DNA of 64,000 nt from Diphasiastrum complanatum (lineage: Eukaryota; Streptophyta; Lycopodiopsida; Lycopodiales; Lycopodiaceae). How positions within the stretch are numbered: the first letter of the stretch is position 1; each line of letters opens with the position of its first letter. The position numbers and the translations under genes were made by a program. Shown here piece by piece: positions 45,155 to 57,684 of this stretch. The notes below the pieces were generated by a model. It saw only the letters and a program-made list of their open reading frames with translations. It made no database searches and had not been told where the DNA came from. Where the stretch lies: the NCBI GenBank assembly GCA_029204225.1, contig CM055111.1, forward strand, positions 13,268,697 to 13,332,696, in the 5' to 3' direction.

Positions 45155-46018
45155 ATCTCATCAAATTAAAAGCCCTTAAAAATCATAGGAATTAAAATAT
45201 TAAAAGCCCAAAAAATGAGATTAATTGAAGACATTGAAAGTCCTAAAAACTGCTAGGGATTATAATATTAAAAGCCTAAAAAAGTTAAAATTCATGCATC
45301 AAAAAGATGAAAAGCATAAAAAATGTAAAAATTCAAGACATTTGAAAGCCCTAATATCCATGGGTCCTAAAGACTAAAACCACTGAAACTGTAAAAATTC
45401 AAGACATAGACAACCCTAAAAATGTAAGGGTCCAATAGACTAATATCTAAAAAATGTATAAATGCAAGATACCAAAAGTTCTAAAGAATGCAAGTCCAAC
45501 AAATAAATGTATTGGTTTTGGGAAGACCTCTTGCTCAAAGTAGCGTTGTTTTGGAGTCATCCCACATTCTAAGGTGATCACATTTAAGGAAAGTCCCTCA
45601 TTTACAAGCAGCCTTTTAGGCAAGACCAGTGCAAATAGTGAATGAGGTATATTTACTCGCTCTCCCCCACATGTTTTCGAGGCACTTTTGGTTTTGAGGT
45701 AGGCCGATCCATCTAATATTCAGACACCCCTTATAGGGTAGCCACTGTTCAAAGTCATGTCACACAGAATTTAAAACTTGTAAGGGAACCACAATTGTAA
45801 GTTCTTCCAATGAAAGAATTGCAAAGCATTCAAATAAATCTAGAATAAGCCGCATCTATTCTAGTTTGATTTTCGTGGGTTTGATAGGGGATTGTTTCGA
45901 CACGGAACGAATAGAGAGGTTTAGGGTATACACACCCAAGCAACAAGCACACACACTAAAAAGTTATGTCATACAATTCACAAACATGATTTGTGTATAC
46001 TCCGTCCCAAGTCCAGGG

Positions 46019-46020
<2 letters not shown>

Positions 46021-46104
<84 letters not shown>

Positions 46105-46224
46105 TCACATCCACAATAGACTATTTCACAACGGAGTAATAAACGAACACAGGACAAAGTCATGTCACAAAAGTCACTAATAAAATTTATGTCTATTCCC
46201 CTAGCATACCGCCCCCCCCCCCCC
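46021..46224. repeat. (GT)n-(GA)n and poly-C (13) microsatellites, right arm
   Basis: These are the paralogous tracts to those in the left arm; together they are about 31 bases shorter. The C run is 13 long against 17 G on the left. Confidence 0.95.
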
Positions 46225-46789
46225 GCAAAACACACACACACACACATGCACGCGCATGCACATGCATGTGCATACACATACACAAAACAAGCAAATGAAG
46301 ATTGGTTTTTATCGACTACATAGCTTTGCGATTTCACAAGCCAGTGAATCCATCTGTCACCCAAGGCTCAGTTATAAGTGTATGATTGTTTTCTTGAGCA
46401 TTTCCCATCATTCACCCTCTCTTCTATACCCAAAACAATCGAGTCACATGGGAGCATGTAACTATCTATCCACTATCCATGATTTGTCCATACTTAATGC
46501 CCATCAAGTGCGATCAGGCAATTTGGCACCTGATGATGGCTCTTAGGACATGAAAACAAATGATGGCCTTCATGATGAAACAAACAATAGATCACTCAAG
46601 ATATGAAAACAAATATTGGCCCTTGTTAAGAGTAGGCAAATTTTTGCACAACTAGGCCACATGAATGGTTATTTTGAGTATCGAGGTAGAGCAAAGTAGT
46701 GAACCACTAACATCTTGCCATTGATATATTTGTTTTTTGCTATTGATCATGTTAGATCCCATACCAAAGGATGTGTGGTACCAAGAAAT

Positions 46790-47985
46790 GTCAGGTAGCC
46801 CCATTATCATCTATACTGAAGCTAAAGAAAAGTAGTGACAATACATCGAGGATTTGTTGTGCCGAGAAGCATCGTAGATCCATAATATGGTTTATACTGA
46901 AGCTTAACAGAAAGTAGCAACACATTAAAGTCATGTTGTACCAAGAAGCATCAACAATCATACTATGATTTATATTGAAGTTCGACATAAAACAACAACA
47001 CATCAAGGGTGTGTTGTACCAAGAAGCATCTGTGTTCTCTACCATGATTATTGTGGTTTATACTGAAGCTCAACATGAAGTAGCAACATATCAAAGATGT
47101 GTTGTACCAAGAAGCATTAGCAATCCATACTATGGTTCATATTGAAGCTCGACATGCAGCAACAACACACCAAGGATGTGTTGTACCAAAAAGCAACATG
47201 AACTAGCAACACATGGAAGACATGTTGGCAATCCATATTGTGGTTCATGTTGAAGCTCGATATAAAACAACAACACATCAAAGGATGTGATGTATCCTGA
47301 AGTATCTACAATCTCTACTGTGGTTATTGTGGTTTGTACATAAGCTCAATAGGAAGTAGCAACACATCAAAGATGTGTTGCACCAAGGTGCATCAGCAAT
47401 CCATACTATAGTTCATATTGAAGCTCAAAAAAAAGCAGCAACACATCGAAGGATGTGTTGTACCAAGAAGCACCTTGCGATCTCCAATGTGGTTATTGTA
47501 GTTTGTACTGAAGCAAAGACATCAAAGACGCATTGCATTGTACCCAGAAGCATCAACAATCCATATTGTGGTTCATATTGAAGCTCAACAAAAAGTAGCA
47601 ACACATTGAAGGCGTGTTGTACAAAGAATCCATAATCCATACTGTGGTTTATACCGAAGCTTGACATACAACAACAACACACCAGAGATGTGTTGTACCC
47701 AGAAGCATCAACAATCCATATTGTGGTTCATATTGAAGCTCAAAAAAAATTAGGGACACACTGAAGATGTGTTGTACAAGGAAGCATCAACAATCTGTAA
47801 TGTGGTTTATATTGAAGCTCAACATAAATCAACAACACGCCAAAGATGCAAGAAACATGTGTAAATGATGCAAGAAACTTCTGCAATCTATAATGTGGTA
47901 TATCTTGAAGATGGACATAAAGGATGCATTGTACCAAGAGGTGTACCAAGAGGCATCAACAATCTATGTTGTGGTTACTGGGGTA
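46790..47985 (+). repeat. Satellite-like tandem array, hairpin-bearing monomers
   Basis: About 14 degenerate monomers of roughly 75-90 bases repeat caacacatcaaaggatgtgt, tgtaccaagaagcatcaa, then caatccatantgtggtt and catattgaagctcaac. Each holds a near-palindrome (aacacatcaaagatgtgtt). Some monomers are shortened or merged. The frames across it are by-products of the repeat. No spacers of unique sequence lie between units, so it is not a CRISPR array. Confidence 0.88.
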
Positions 47986-48600
47986 ATGAAGAGTACACAC
48001 CACTCAAAAGTGAATGAAATTAGATGAACCTTGAGAACCGGACAATTGTAGCTCAATTTTCCTTCTTCCTTCCACTTCCTTGTCTCATCACATTCCTTGT
48101 CTTGATCAACCATTTGATCATCCATGTCATGCCCATGACTGGTCTTGGGTAGCGTGTCCACACTAGTGACAGGTAATCATGACTATAAGGGAATTGGGGC
48201 CCTTATGAGTACATGGTCATAATTAATGATTGTAGGCCTAAACACATGGTGGTGGAGTTCATATAGGTCTATCAGTGAGTCATTAGGGAATTGGATGACG
48301 TGGCCCAAATAAGCTGCAGAGGTGTCCAGTGAGGTGTCACAATGCACTACTAGTTGTACATGGGCCTTGGAGGGTATAAGTATACCTATTGGGCTCTCAC
48401 TAGTGTATGCTTGATTTTGTGATTGGTAGCTACATGCTGCTAGTGTGATTTCTCTTTCCATGATTGTGACTGATCCCGGGGGCTAGATCTGTAAGATCTA
48501 GGTTTGGTTGGGCTGGTTTATCCACCACCCGTTCCCTTGTGTTGGTGCTTCTATCGGTATGCTTAGACTAGTATCCTGTGTGTGAGGACTTTATAATCCA
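47986..48600. other. No gene recognised
   Basis: A 92-codon minus-strand frame (48461-48183) has no family motif and no intron or promoter support. The stretch lies between the satellite array and a Copia relic and may be part of the same dead element. Confidence 0.4.
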
Positions 48601-48835
48601 TATGATCATCATGAGCATCTTCCAAGTTGGATTAAGGTTTTTCATGCTTTGAATCAAGTATTGGGATGAATTCAATTGTTCGTTCCTTCTCATGTTTCAC
48701 CACATGAGGCATGTGATCCACATCAAACATCACATGCCGACTAATAATCCTCTTCATGCTTGTAAGATCATATAGTCTATAAGCTTTCTATTCCTTATTG
48801 TATCCCAAGAAGATACACTTACTGAAGTTTGTCGA
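48600..48835 (-). pseudogene. Copia integrase-RT linker relic
   Basis: The minus strand reads FSKCIFLGYNKE, a stop, KAYRLYDLTSMKRIISRHV, MFDVDHMPH. This is the Copia line K-C-x-F-L-G-Y-x-x-x-x-K-A-Y-R-L-Y-D ... I-x-S-R-D-V-x-F-D, with the Asp of R-D-V changed to His. No adjacent RT motif. Confidence 0.7.
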
Positions 48836-49169
48836 AAATCATTAGTGAAGGTTCGAAAAAATCCAAACCGATCCGACCCGACCTAGGGTTGGAATTTTTC
48901 CTTAAGAAAAAACTCGAGCCTTCTATTTTCTTGGTCTTGTAAAGTTTTCAAGATGCTCATTAACAAATGGATTTAAGACTAAGCATCGAATTCCAACAGA
49001 GTTTTCATATAACTTCTTTCTATGGACATTGGTTGTACAACCAAACACATAGCTTGCTCTAGCTCTCCTCCAATTGGTGTTCATGTGGATAGTTGCTCTA
49101 GCTTGCTCTTGTGCTCCTTCCATTGTTGTTCACATGGAGCCATAATCCACTTTAGTTCCTCTGCCAAGG

Positions 49170-49450
49170 ATCGACTCAAAATAGGCTCATTGACCAATAT
49201 CGAGTTTAGTACATCTAGATTGCTTGAGTTCAACCTTTTATAGATAAAATCTATCCCTACCACATGAGATAATCCAAATTTGATGACATCACTCAATTTT
49301 GGCCCTCATCACCCATTGAGTAATTAAATCAAAGGAATCTTGAATTTAAGACAATTAGATAGCTCAAATTTCATATATATGGCTAAGATAGCTCAAATTT
49401 GTGCAACATATGATTTTGGTCCTTATCAGTCGACATGGCTCATTGAATAA
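49170..49450 (+). repeat. Fragment of the 5.4-6.6 kb degenerate repeat
   Basis: Shares gaccaatatcgagtttagta, tagattgcttgagttcaacc and ttttggtccttatcagtcga with 5930-6220. Confidence 0.75.
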
Positions 49451-50726
49451 TCTAAAAACAATAAGTTTGTGTCATATAATCAACTAACTAATGTGATTTC
49501 CACCCTAAAATTATTTGTAAACACTGAATATTATATGCTCATCTCTTTGGGCAAGGCACCATCCAACAATTCTACATCAACTATTACAATGTGTTTTGTT
49601 AGTTGAGAGAAACCACAGGAAGACAAAGCTAGTCTGGAACACCCAATGCATTCTCTTTTAGAAAGTGTCCCTCCTAGACTAGTGTGAGTTTGTATGGGAG
49701 CTGCAGTCCTAACTATCACCTATTGTCCATGCTACATGCATATATTTACTACTGTGTGGAGAGTCCCATTTAATTGCTATTGAATTGTTTGACCTTGATA
49801 TTGTCAAGCATATGACTTGTGGAACAAGGCTGGCCCTCATACCTATTGCCAAGTATGCATGCATGCAAATCTCTCACACTACCCTTTGCTCTATAGTGAT
49901 TTGTTACACCTAATGGATCCCTTGGATCAGCCCAAGTTATGGTCTCATAATACTCCCTCCTCCTTGAGAGCCAGGCTCGGTCCTCTACGACCAAATCTGA
50001 AAATAGTTTGCAAGGAGCACTACCTCTCTCTAAAGTGAAATTCTCAACAGGTAGATCCCTCCACTTAACCAACTATTTTTGATATAGAGTGTAATATTTC
50101 ATCTCCCTATAATTAAGAATGCTTTCTGGTTCATGTGGATGTTGATGAGAATTTATGGGCCTCTGTATTGGCTAACATGAAATACTGGATGGTCTTTAGT
50201 ATTGTTTGGAAGTTCTAGCTCATTGTATTCTTCCAATAATGGTGAAGGACCACAATACCTAGGAGATGACTTGGCACACACTCTCTTTTTTAGAGTTCTA
50301 GAGTCAGCTGAAATTTTAAGAAAGACGTTTTTGCCAATAGAGAACTGAATGTCCCATTTGTGCAAATCCACACAATGTTTTGCTCGATCCTAAGCAGCTT
50401 GCTTCATGCTTCTTTTACCATGTTCTACCATCTGGTTTAGGTCTTCTATTCGGCTATTTCAACTTTTTCATGCTTGAACGCTTCATCTCTGGGTGAGCAT
50501 GGCTGAAAACCATACATCAACATAAATGGTCTGTATTTCGTAGCTGAATGTCTGGCAGTATTATAAGAAAACTCTACTATCAAAGACTATTCTTCCAATT
50601 AATTTGCTTTTTGCTGATGTATGCACAAAGCATATCCTCTATCGTTTGCTTTCACCTTTTTGTTTGAAAGTCTAGTTGTAGATATTGTGGTTGGTTTGTT
50701 GTACTCATATTCAATTTGGTATGGAG
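49451..50726 (-). repeat. Third-copy block: inverted homologue of 29555-30826
   Basis: It includes the chromodomain-like gypsy end (minus 50072-49770) and the integrase C-terminal relic (minus 50371-50153, SPRYCGP and VFHVSQYRGP). The frame 50371-50153 stays open for 72 codons here but is broken in the 29.6-30.1 kb copy. Confidence 0.88.
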
Positions 50727-50731
50727 GTGAT
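50727..50731. other. Unoccupied gypsy insertion site (gtgat)
   Basis: The flanks ggtatggag and ggaatattgctctcc are the two sides of the 25.5-29.6 kb gypsy element in reverse complement, joined by one copy of the target word gtgat. Confidence 0.92.
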
Positions 50732-50996
50732 GGAATATTGCTCTCCAAAAATCCCCATCAAACTTATTATTTTGGTCATTGATTGTGCCAAAAATATGAT
50801 TGTAACATAATAAAAATATGTGTCTATGAACAACCTTACTAGTTTTAGTGCTATAATGATTGTTTTGGTCAAAACAAAGTGAGCCATTATGGTCAAATGA
50901 TCAACTATGACTCATATGTCATCATGACCTTTCTAGGTCCTAGGTAGGCATACTATAAAATCCATGGATATACTTTCTCGTTTGCCAGTTTATATT
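50732..50996 (+). repeat. Homologue of 42332-42598 (YSL upstream region)
   Basis: Parallel to the right arm (cccatcaaacttattatttt and following) up to tttatattt; then an unrelated segment begins. Confidence 0.85.
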
Positions 50997-51360
50997 TCAA
51001 AAAAACTAATCACATATTGTTGAATGTCCTTTTTCATACTAGGAAAAATTTGCCTCCGAAAAATCTCGTAGTTTTTTGAATTCCTAGTTGTCCCACTATC
51101 ATGACAATCATATAATACTTGGCAGCTAAAATCTTCTATGTCGGAAGCACATACTCTATTTTTGGGGAGGAGACAGTCATTCTGGAAGGAATATTATTTC
51201 ATTTGAATTCTCGACCATTAGATCCCTCAACCATGATGTTATGCTAGGGTTCTACAAACTCAAAATTCTCAATGCAATCTGGCAGATGTTTGGACTCTCC
51301 ATCATCAACGAAAGCTGTCATATGCCTAGACAAATCTTTTTTAGTCCTAGACTAAAATCT
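50997..51360 (-). pseudogene. Probable gypsy fragment replacing YSL exons 1-2
   Basis: The minus strand has broken frames with a weak echo of the integrase zinc region (GQLGIQKTTRFFGGKFF for G-H-L-G-x-x-K-T-x-x-x-x-x-x-x-F-F-W-P). It sits where YSL exons 1-2 and 2.8 kb more would be in the right arm. Confidence 0.35.
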
Positions 51361-51940
51361 CAAAAATGTATAAATGCAAGATACCAAAAGTTCTAAAGAA
51401 TGTAAGTCCAACAAATAAATGTACTATTTTGGGAAGACCTCTTGCTCAAAGTAGCATTGTTTTGGAGTCATCCCACATTCTAAGGTGATCACATTTAAGG
51501 AAAGTCCCTCATTTACAAGCAACCTTTTAGGCAAGACCAATGCAAATAGTGAATGAGGTATATTTATTCGCTCTCCCCCACATGTTTTCGAAGCACTTTT
51601 GGTTATGAGATAGTCCTATCCATCTAATATTCAGACACCCCTTATAGGGTAGCCACTGTTCAAAATCATGTCACACAAACCTTAAAACTTGTAAGAGAAC
51701 CACAATTGTAAGTTCTTCTAATGAAAGAATTGCAAAGCATTCAAATAAATCTAGAATAAGCCGCATCTATCTAGTTTGATATTCGTGTGTTTGATGGGGG
51801 ATTGTTTCGACACGGAACAAATAGAGAGGTTTAGGGTATACACACCCAAGCAACAAGCACACACACTAAAAAGTTATGTCATACAATTCACAAATATGAT
51901 TTGTGTATACTCCGTCCCAAGTCCAGGGACTGTGTGTGTT

Positions 51941-51996
<56 letters not shown>

Positions 51997-52138
51997 GTGA
52001 GAGAGTCACGTCCACAATAGACTATTTCACAATGGAGTAAGAAACGAACACAGGACAAAGTGATGTCACAGAAGTCACTAATAAAATTCATGTCTATTCC
52101 CCTAGCATACCACCGCCGCCCACCCCCCCCCTTCCCGC

Positions 52139-52182
<44 letters not shown>

Positions 52183-52204
52183 CACGCGCATGCACATGCA
52201 TGTG
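51361..52204 (+). repeat. Homologue of 45447-46265 (YSL intron region with microsatellites)
   Basis: Direct copy of the right-arm intron segment, including (GT)n-(GA)n at 51931-52005 and the C-rich run near 52118. It ends in the alternating purine-pyrimidine run acacacatgcacgcgcatgc, where it joins the YSL 3' end. Confidence 0.88.
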
Positions 52205-52244
52205 CAAAATAGCTGGAGCTGTCCAAAACAGCCTGCCAGCTTGA
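52205..52244 (+). pseudogene. YSL: YSL last-exon stub (final 12 codons)
   Basis: aaaatagctggagctgtcc to the stop tga at 52242-52244 equals 15868-15907. Only the extreme C-terminus (KIAGAVQNSLPA) is kept. The join is directly at the microsatellite. Confidence 0.88.
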
Positions 52245-55200
52245 CTACAGTAAGCTGATTCCTCCTGTTTACTAGTTGTTGCAACTAATTGCTACAACAG
52301 GATGGAGAGAAGTTAAATATCACTAATTCCATATTCATTAGAAAGAATCAGAAAAAGTCTTCACTGCAACTTTCATATTGTGTAGACGGTACAAATACTT
52401 ACACTCCTATAATAATCACATCAAATTTCTTAAAGCCTTCATGTATCCATCCATGAATGTGGAATTCATATTAAATGGCTGGAAAGGAAAGGCTGTTTCA
52501 AAACTTTTGATTCTCTAATGTTGTATAATTCAAATGTCGAGCTCTTCCAAAATAGAAGGGGCCAATATAATAATAGGTAGATAGGCACTAAATCATCCTA
52601 GAATTGAAAGTGCTAGCTATTTAGAGTTATGGATGTTAGGTTTAGGCATAAAAAAACAAAAAAAAAATACAAATCTAAGCTAATAGGACAATAACTTGGT
52701 GTTTCAAAAATTGATACACACACAAATTGCAAGAAGCATGTTTTAGGATGCTCGTTTAGTGACCTTAAAACATGAGGTTCTTTGACCTGTCAACAGAGTG
52801 GCTGGAAAGAAAAGCGTCTTAATTCTAATAGTATAACTAATGGTAGTGAATGATTTGGATAATCCAAGTAGTTGACAATATTATTTCCACAAAGTGAATT
52901 TTGTAAAGCTAAACTTCATTATAAATATGCCAAAAAGGAAGCAAAATATTACTCAAAAGGATGTATTTCAATATAATATAACACCCTTTGGCTTGAAAAT
53001 TGCCACCATTACCTTCCAACTTATCCTATGTAGATTGTTATAAAGTGTTTTAAAGGAGGTTGACACAACTTTTATTGTTGATATCAATGTACACAAGCAA
53101 GACCAAAAGCCTCATATAAAAGTCAAAGACTTGATTCTAAAACATTATTTAGAATAAGTTTGAAGTTGAATCATAAATTTTTATGATAAATTAAGCCTTT
53201 CCACATATTTTTGGATTTTTGGAAAATGTGCATGGGGTTTCATTTGACGTAATGAATGTACAAGCTATAGGGATATCTAGACATCAAAAGACGACACTAA
53301 CAACATGGAGATTCTTTGCATAGGCAAATGCTATAGGGCCTTTATCCACAAGTTTCCATCATTGCAAAGTCAATGTTACTCAATTTTTTCCACAAGGGCC
53401 AATTGAATGTGAGGGGGCATTTAGTCGATCGAAGGAAGAATTGAGTATGGCACAAAGAATTTGATAGAACAAGTTTGAGTTGACATTTGTGTTGAATATA
53501 GATTGGAAGCCGAAGGGAGTGGGAGGAACTTTGTCCTAAAATGAAGGCAAGTGCCAGAGAAAATTTGCTTGTGAAAATGAAGCATCGAACAAAGCTTGAA
53601 AAAGGTATGGACAAGTGATAGAGAATGGTATGCTCTAGTATGAACTTACATCAAAATACATTAGGTCACCAAACATTAGATGTCAACTGTGACTGTAGAC
53701 ACTATGGTTAGATCATTGGGAGTTGGGGAGGCCTCTTGAGTGGTGGGGGCAAGCAAATAAACAATATTGTTTTAATAATTTTGATATTTTTCTTTATCCT
53801 ACATGGCATTCCTTAAAGGGTGTTTTTGATATTGGGAACTCCTCTAATGAGCATGAGAGATTCACATGCATGCATACTTGGCCATAGATATGAAGGCCAT
53901 TTTTGGCCCACAAGTCATATGCTTGACAATATGAGGGTCACACAGTTCAATAGCTATTAAATGGGACTCTCCACACAGTAGTAAATATATGCGTGTAGCA
54001 TGGACAATAGGTGATAGTTAGGACTGCAACCCCCCATGCAAACTCACACGCACTAGTCTAGCAGGGACACTTGATATAAGAGAATGCGGGTGTTCGAGAC
54101 TAGCTTTGTCTTCTTGTGGTTTCTCACAACATACAAAACACATTCTAATAGTTGATGTAGAATTGGTGGATGGTGCCTTGCCCAAAGAGATGAGCATATG
54201 ATATTCAGTTTTTACAAATCATTTTAGGGTGGAATTCACATTAGTCAGTTGACTATATGACACAAACTTATTGTTTTTAGATTATTCATGACATGGGTCT
54301 TATAGAATAAATTGAAAGCATTCAGAGTATGCAATTGATAGAGGATGTTGACCTTAGCACACAAACATCCCAATCACTTATGGAAAACGGAGAAATAACT
54401 ACAAATGTTGGCGATGCCCATGACAGTGGAAAATTGGCTCATTTGGATGGTAAGAGAGGCAAAAAGAAGTCAACACTAGTTGATGAGATAGAGGTAATGT
54501 GCCTTTAACATTCCATTTGGACAATATTTTTTCGAATACGATGGTTTGCCTAAGGGTAAGTAGTTACTATTTTTGGCCACAATCCAGCTCTAATACCATG
54601 TGAAAATTTCATATCCAAATATATCCAAAATATTAGACCTAGCTAGAGAATGATTGCACTAAACCCAAATTGCTTCTATGTTAAATAGTTCATTCACTAG
54701 CCGCTAGTTTGATAAAAAACACTAACCAAAATATACACATACACCAACCACACAACATAATCTCTGCCTCCATTTGGCCCCAGAATAGTCAAGTACAATG
54801 TTGACAAATTTTCTCACTCCCTCTTCAGCTTTACTTGCTATTTTCAAAATAGATAAATTATATAAAGTGATGATGAATTATGCAAGATGGACTCCATTTA
54901 CTATATCGATTATGATGTGTTTCATTGATCTTGCATAAGGCATTAGAAAGAAGACGTGCCCTAAAGAGGGAGTTAATTCTTAAGAGGGAGAAAAAGTATC
55001 AAGTCAATTTGTAGTAGGTTCAACTTGATACAAGTATGAAAATTGTCACCATGACCTTCCAACTTATCCTATGTAGATTGTTAAAAAGTGTTTTAAAGGA
55101 GGTTTACACAACTTTTATTGTTGATATCAATGTACACAAGCAAGATCAAAAGCCTCATTTAGAAACCAAAGACTTGATTCTAGATCATTATTTAGAATAA

Positions 55201-56402
55201 GTTTGATGCTCAATCATAAGTTTTTATGATAAATTAAGCCTTGCCACATGTTTTTGGATTTTTGGAAAATGTGCATGGGGTTTCATTTGACATAATGGAT
55301 GTACCAGCTGTAGGGATATCTAGACATCAAAAGTCGACACTAACAACATGGAGATTCTTTGCATAGGCAAATGCTATAGGGGCTTTATCCACAAGTTTCC
55401 ATCATTGCAAAGTCAGTGTTACTCAAATTTTTCCACAAGGAATTTGTGGGGCCAATTGAATGTGAGGGGGCATTTAGTCGATCGAAGGAAGAATTGAGTA
55501 TGGCACAAAGAATTTGATAGAACAAGTTTGAGTTGACATTTGTGTTGAATATAGATTGGAAGCCTAAGGGAGTGGGAGGAACTTTCTCCTAAAAGGAAGG
55601 CAAGTGCCAGAGAAGATTTGCTTGTGAAAATGAAGCATCGGACAAAGCTTGAAAAAGGTATGCACAAGTGATAGAGAATGATATGCTCTAGTATGAATTC
55701 ATCTGTATATTTTACATCAAAATACATTAGTCCACCAAACATTAGATGTTAACTGTGACTGTAGACACTATGGTTCGATCATTGGTAGTTGGGGAGGTCT
55801 CTTGAGTGGTGCGGACAAGCAAATAAACATTATTGTTTTTTTTGATATTTTTTTTTATCCTACATGGCATTCCATAAAGGGTCTTTTTGATATTGGGAAC
55901 TCCTCTAACGAGTGTGAGAGATTCACATGCATGCATACTTGGCCATAGGTATGAAGGCCAACTTTGTCCCACAAGTCATATGCCTGACAATATGAGGGTC
56001 AAACAGTTCAATAGCAATTAAATGGGACTCTCCACACAGTAGTAAATATATGCATGTAGCATGGACAATAGGTGATCATTAGAGGAGTTCTAAATTCCAA
56101 AAAGACCCTTTGTAAAGATTCTTTTTATATTTTTTCTCAAATTTTTCTTACACGTGGACCAATCAAAACACTCAAATTTGAAATCTACGTAACGTAAGTT
56201 TTTGAGTCCACATTTTGATTCCACACTAAAAATGGCATAACTTTTTAGTGGTAAGTCCAAATTTAGCGGAGTTTGGTGCATTGAAAAGTGCTCAACAAGG
56301 GTTTCCAATGATATGTTAGATGACATACTTCTAAGCTATCATTAAGAAGTTATGGCAAGTCAAAAGTATTAGTGTTGTAATATTTTAATAATATAAAAGA
56401 CA
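52205..56402 (+). repeat. Duplicated 3'-flank module, copy M2
   Basis: Direct copy of 15868-20073. It holds gypsy relic A (about 53000-53640), the 218-bp LTR (54599-54816, minus), relic B (about 55040-55670) and a MITE-like element cut at its middle (56075-56402). The edge is the junction with the small LTR element at 56403. Confidence 0.92.
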
Positions 56403-56404
56403 CT

Positions 56405-57684
56405 TGTGTTTCTTGTGTTTGTTGACATCAGCAATCCAACTCTCAAGGCTTTCAATCCGTAGTATCTAGTTCTTGGCATGTAATCTTCTCTCATTTAAAT
56501 ATATAAACAGCCCTTGAAGTGGGCTATCCTATGGCATTTTTTCATTAAGCCTCTCTTGTTGTCTTTGTTGAGTTTCTGGGTGCTACGTAGCTTAACTAGC
56601 GTTAACGTTTTGGTAACCAAACCCAACAAAGGTTATGGGCCCACAACATGCACTTATCTACACCAGCCAGTCATCAATGAGAAGTGAGAAGTGACCGCTA
56701 CCACCGGTTTTTCAAGAGGAATGTTTCTTGGGGAGTCTACACTCTCTCTCTTCTCTCTCTCAACGCATCTACCGTTGGCAGCGCTCTCTCCAGCCAATGC
56801 ATCTGCTCAACCAACAATCCCTCCAGCCAGCGCTCTGTCCAACCTGCGCTTGCTCAGCTCCTCTCTCTCTGAGGTCCACGTTCTCTTCTACACTACAGCT
56901 GATGCAATGAGTCCTATCAGAGCTCTTTTCATCTTTGAATACCAAAAATCATGATACTGCAGTAGCAGAAGTGTGGAGGGAAGATGCCTGTTGGATCTAA
57001 GCTTCACTATAGAGGAATGAAGCCAGCGGTCAAGAGAGAACCAAAGAAGATCATCTTGAAGCCACATCACAAACTACAAATCAATTTACCTCTGGATTCA
57101 GTGGTCGTTAACCAAAGATCTTGCACATGTTTGATTATGGAGATGAGGAACCTTATCAAGATACACTTGATGGATGTGGCGGAGTGCAAAGAAATCTGCA
57201 TCTTAGAGGATTCAGGCTCTAAACGTGAAATGAATTTCTCTGTAGCTTGCTAAAATCAATGATATTCAAAGTCCATGTATAGCTACATAGACCACACACA
57301 ATGTTGTGTGAAGATGTAGAGTCTACATGTAGGTGAAAGACGGTTTAATTCCCAATCCATGTATAGTTGCGTAGACCACACACAAATGGTGTGTGAAGAT
57401 GAGAAGTCCACATGTGAGGGAGGGTTTGTTGGTGTCAAACCCTCCCTCACATGTGTTTCTTGTGTTTGTTGACATCAGCAATCCAACTCTCAAGGCTGTC
57501 AATACCTAGTATCTAGTTCTTGGCATGTAATCTTCTCTCATTTGAACATATAAACAGCCATTGCAGCTGGCTATCCTATGGCTATTTTCTTATTAAGCCT
57601 CTCTTGTTTTCTTTGCTGAGTTTCTGAGTTTCTGGGTGCTACGTAGCTTAACTAGCATGAACGTTTTGGTAACCAAACCCAACA
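56405..57684 (+). mobile_element. Small non-autonomous LTR element (TRIM-like)
   Basis: Right LTR 57427-57684 (258 bp, TGTTGG...CCAACA); left LTR 56405-56628 lacks its first about 25 bases, cut by the M2 junction. The internal part is about 800 bp with a polypurine tract (gagggaggg) right before the right LTR. No gag or pol motif is seen. The 89-codon frame 56984-57253 is not recognised. LTRs differ at several sites. The primer site after the left LTR (aaggttatgggccc) does not match the usual Met-tRNA type clearly. Confidence 0.72.

Larger units (their letters stand above)
42219..47110 (-). repeat. Large inverted duplication, right arm
   Basis: Reverse complement of 20703-25627; see that entry. 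On this side the duplication runs into a longer satellite array (to 47985), and on the other side through a full LTR. Confidence 0.95.

Noticed and set aside
46790-47985. Possible CRISPR array
   Set aside because: Monomers are contiguous and degenerate, with no unique spacers, in plant DNA without cas genes.
48923-49123. 66-codon minus-strand frame as Copia integrase
   Set aside because: No integrase residues could be aligned; only the neighbouring 48600-48835 stretch is convincing.
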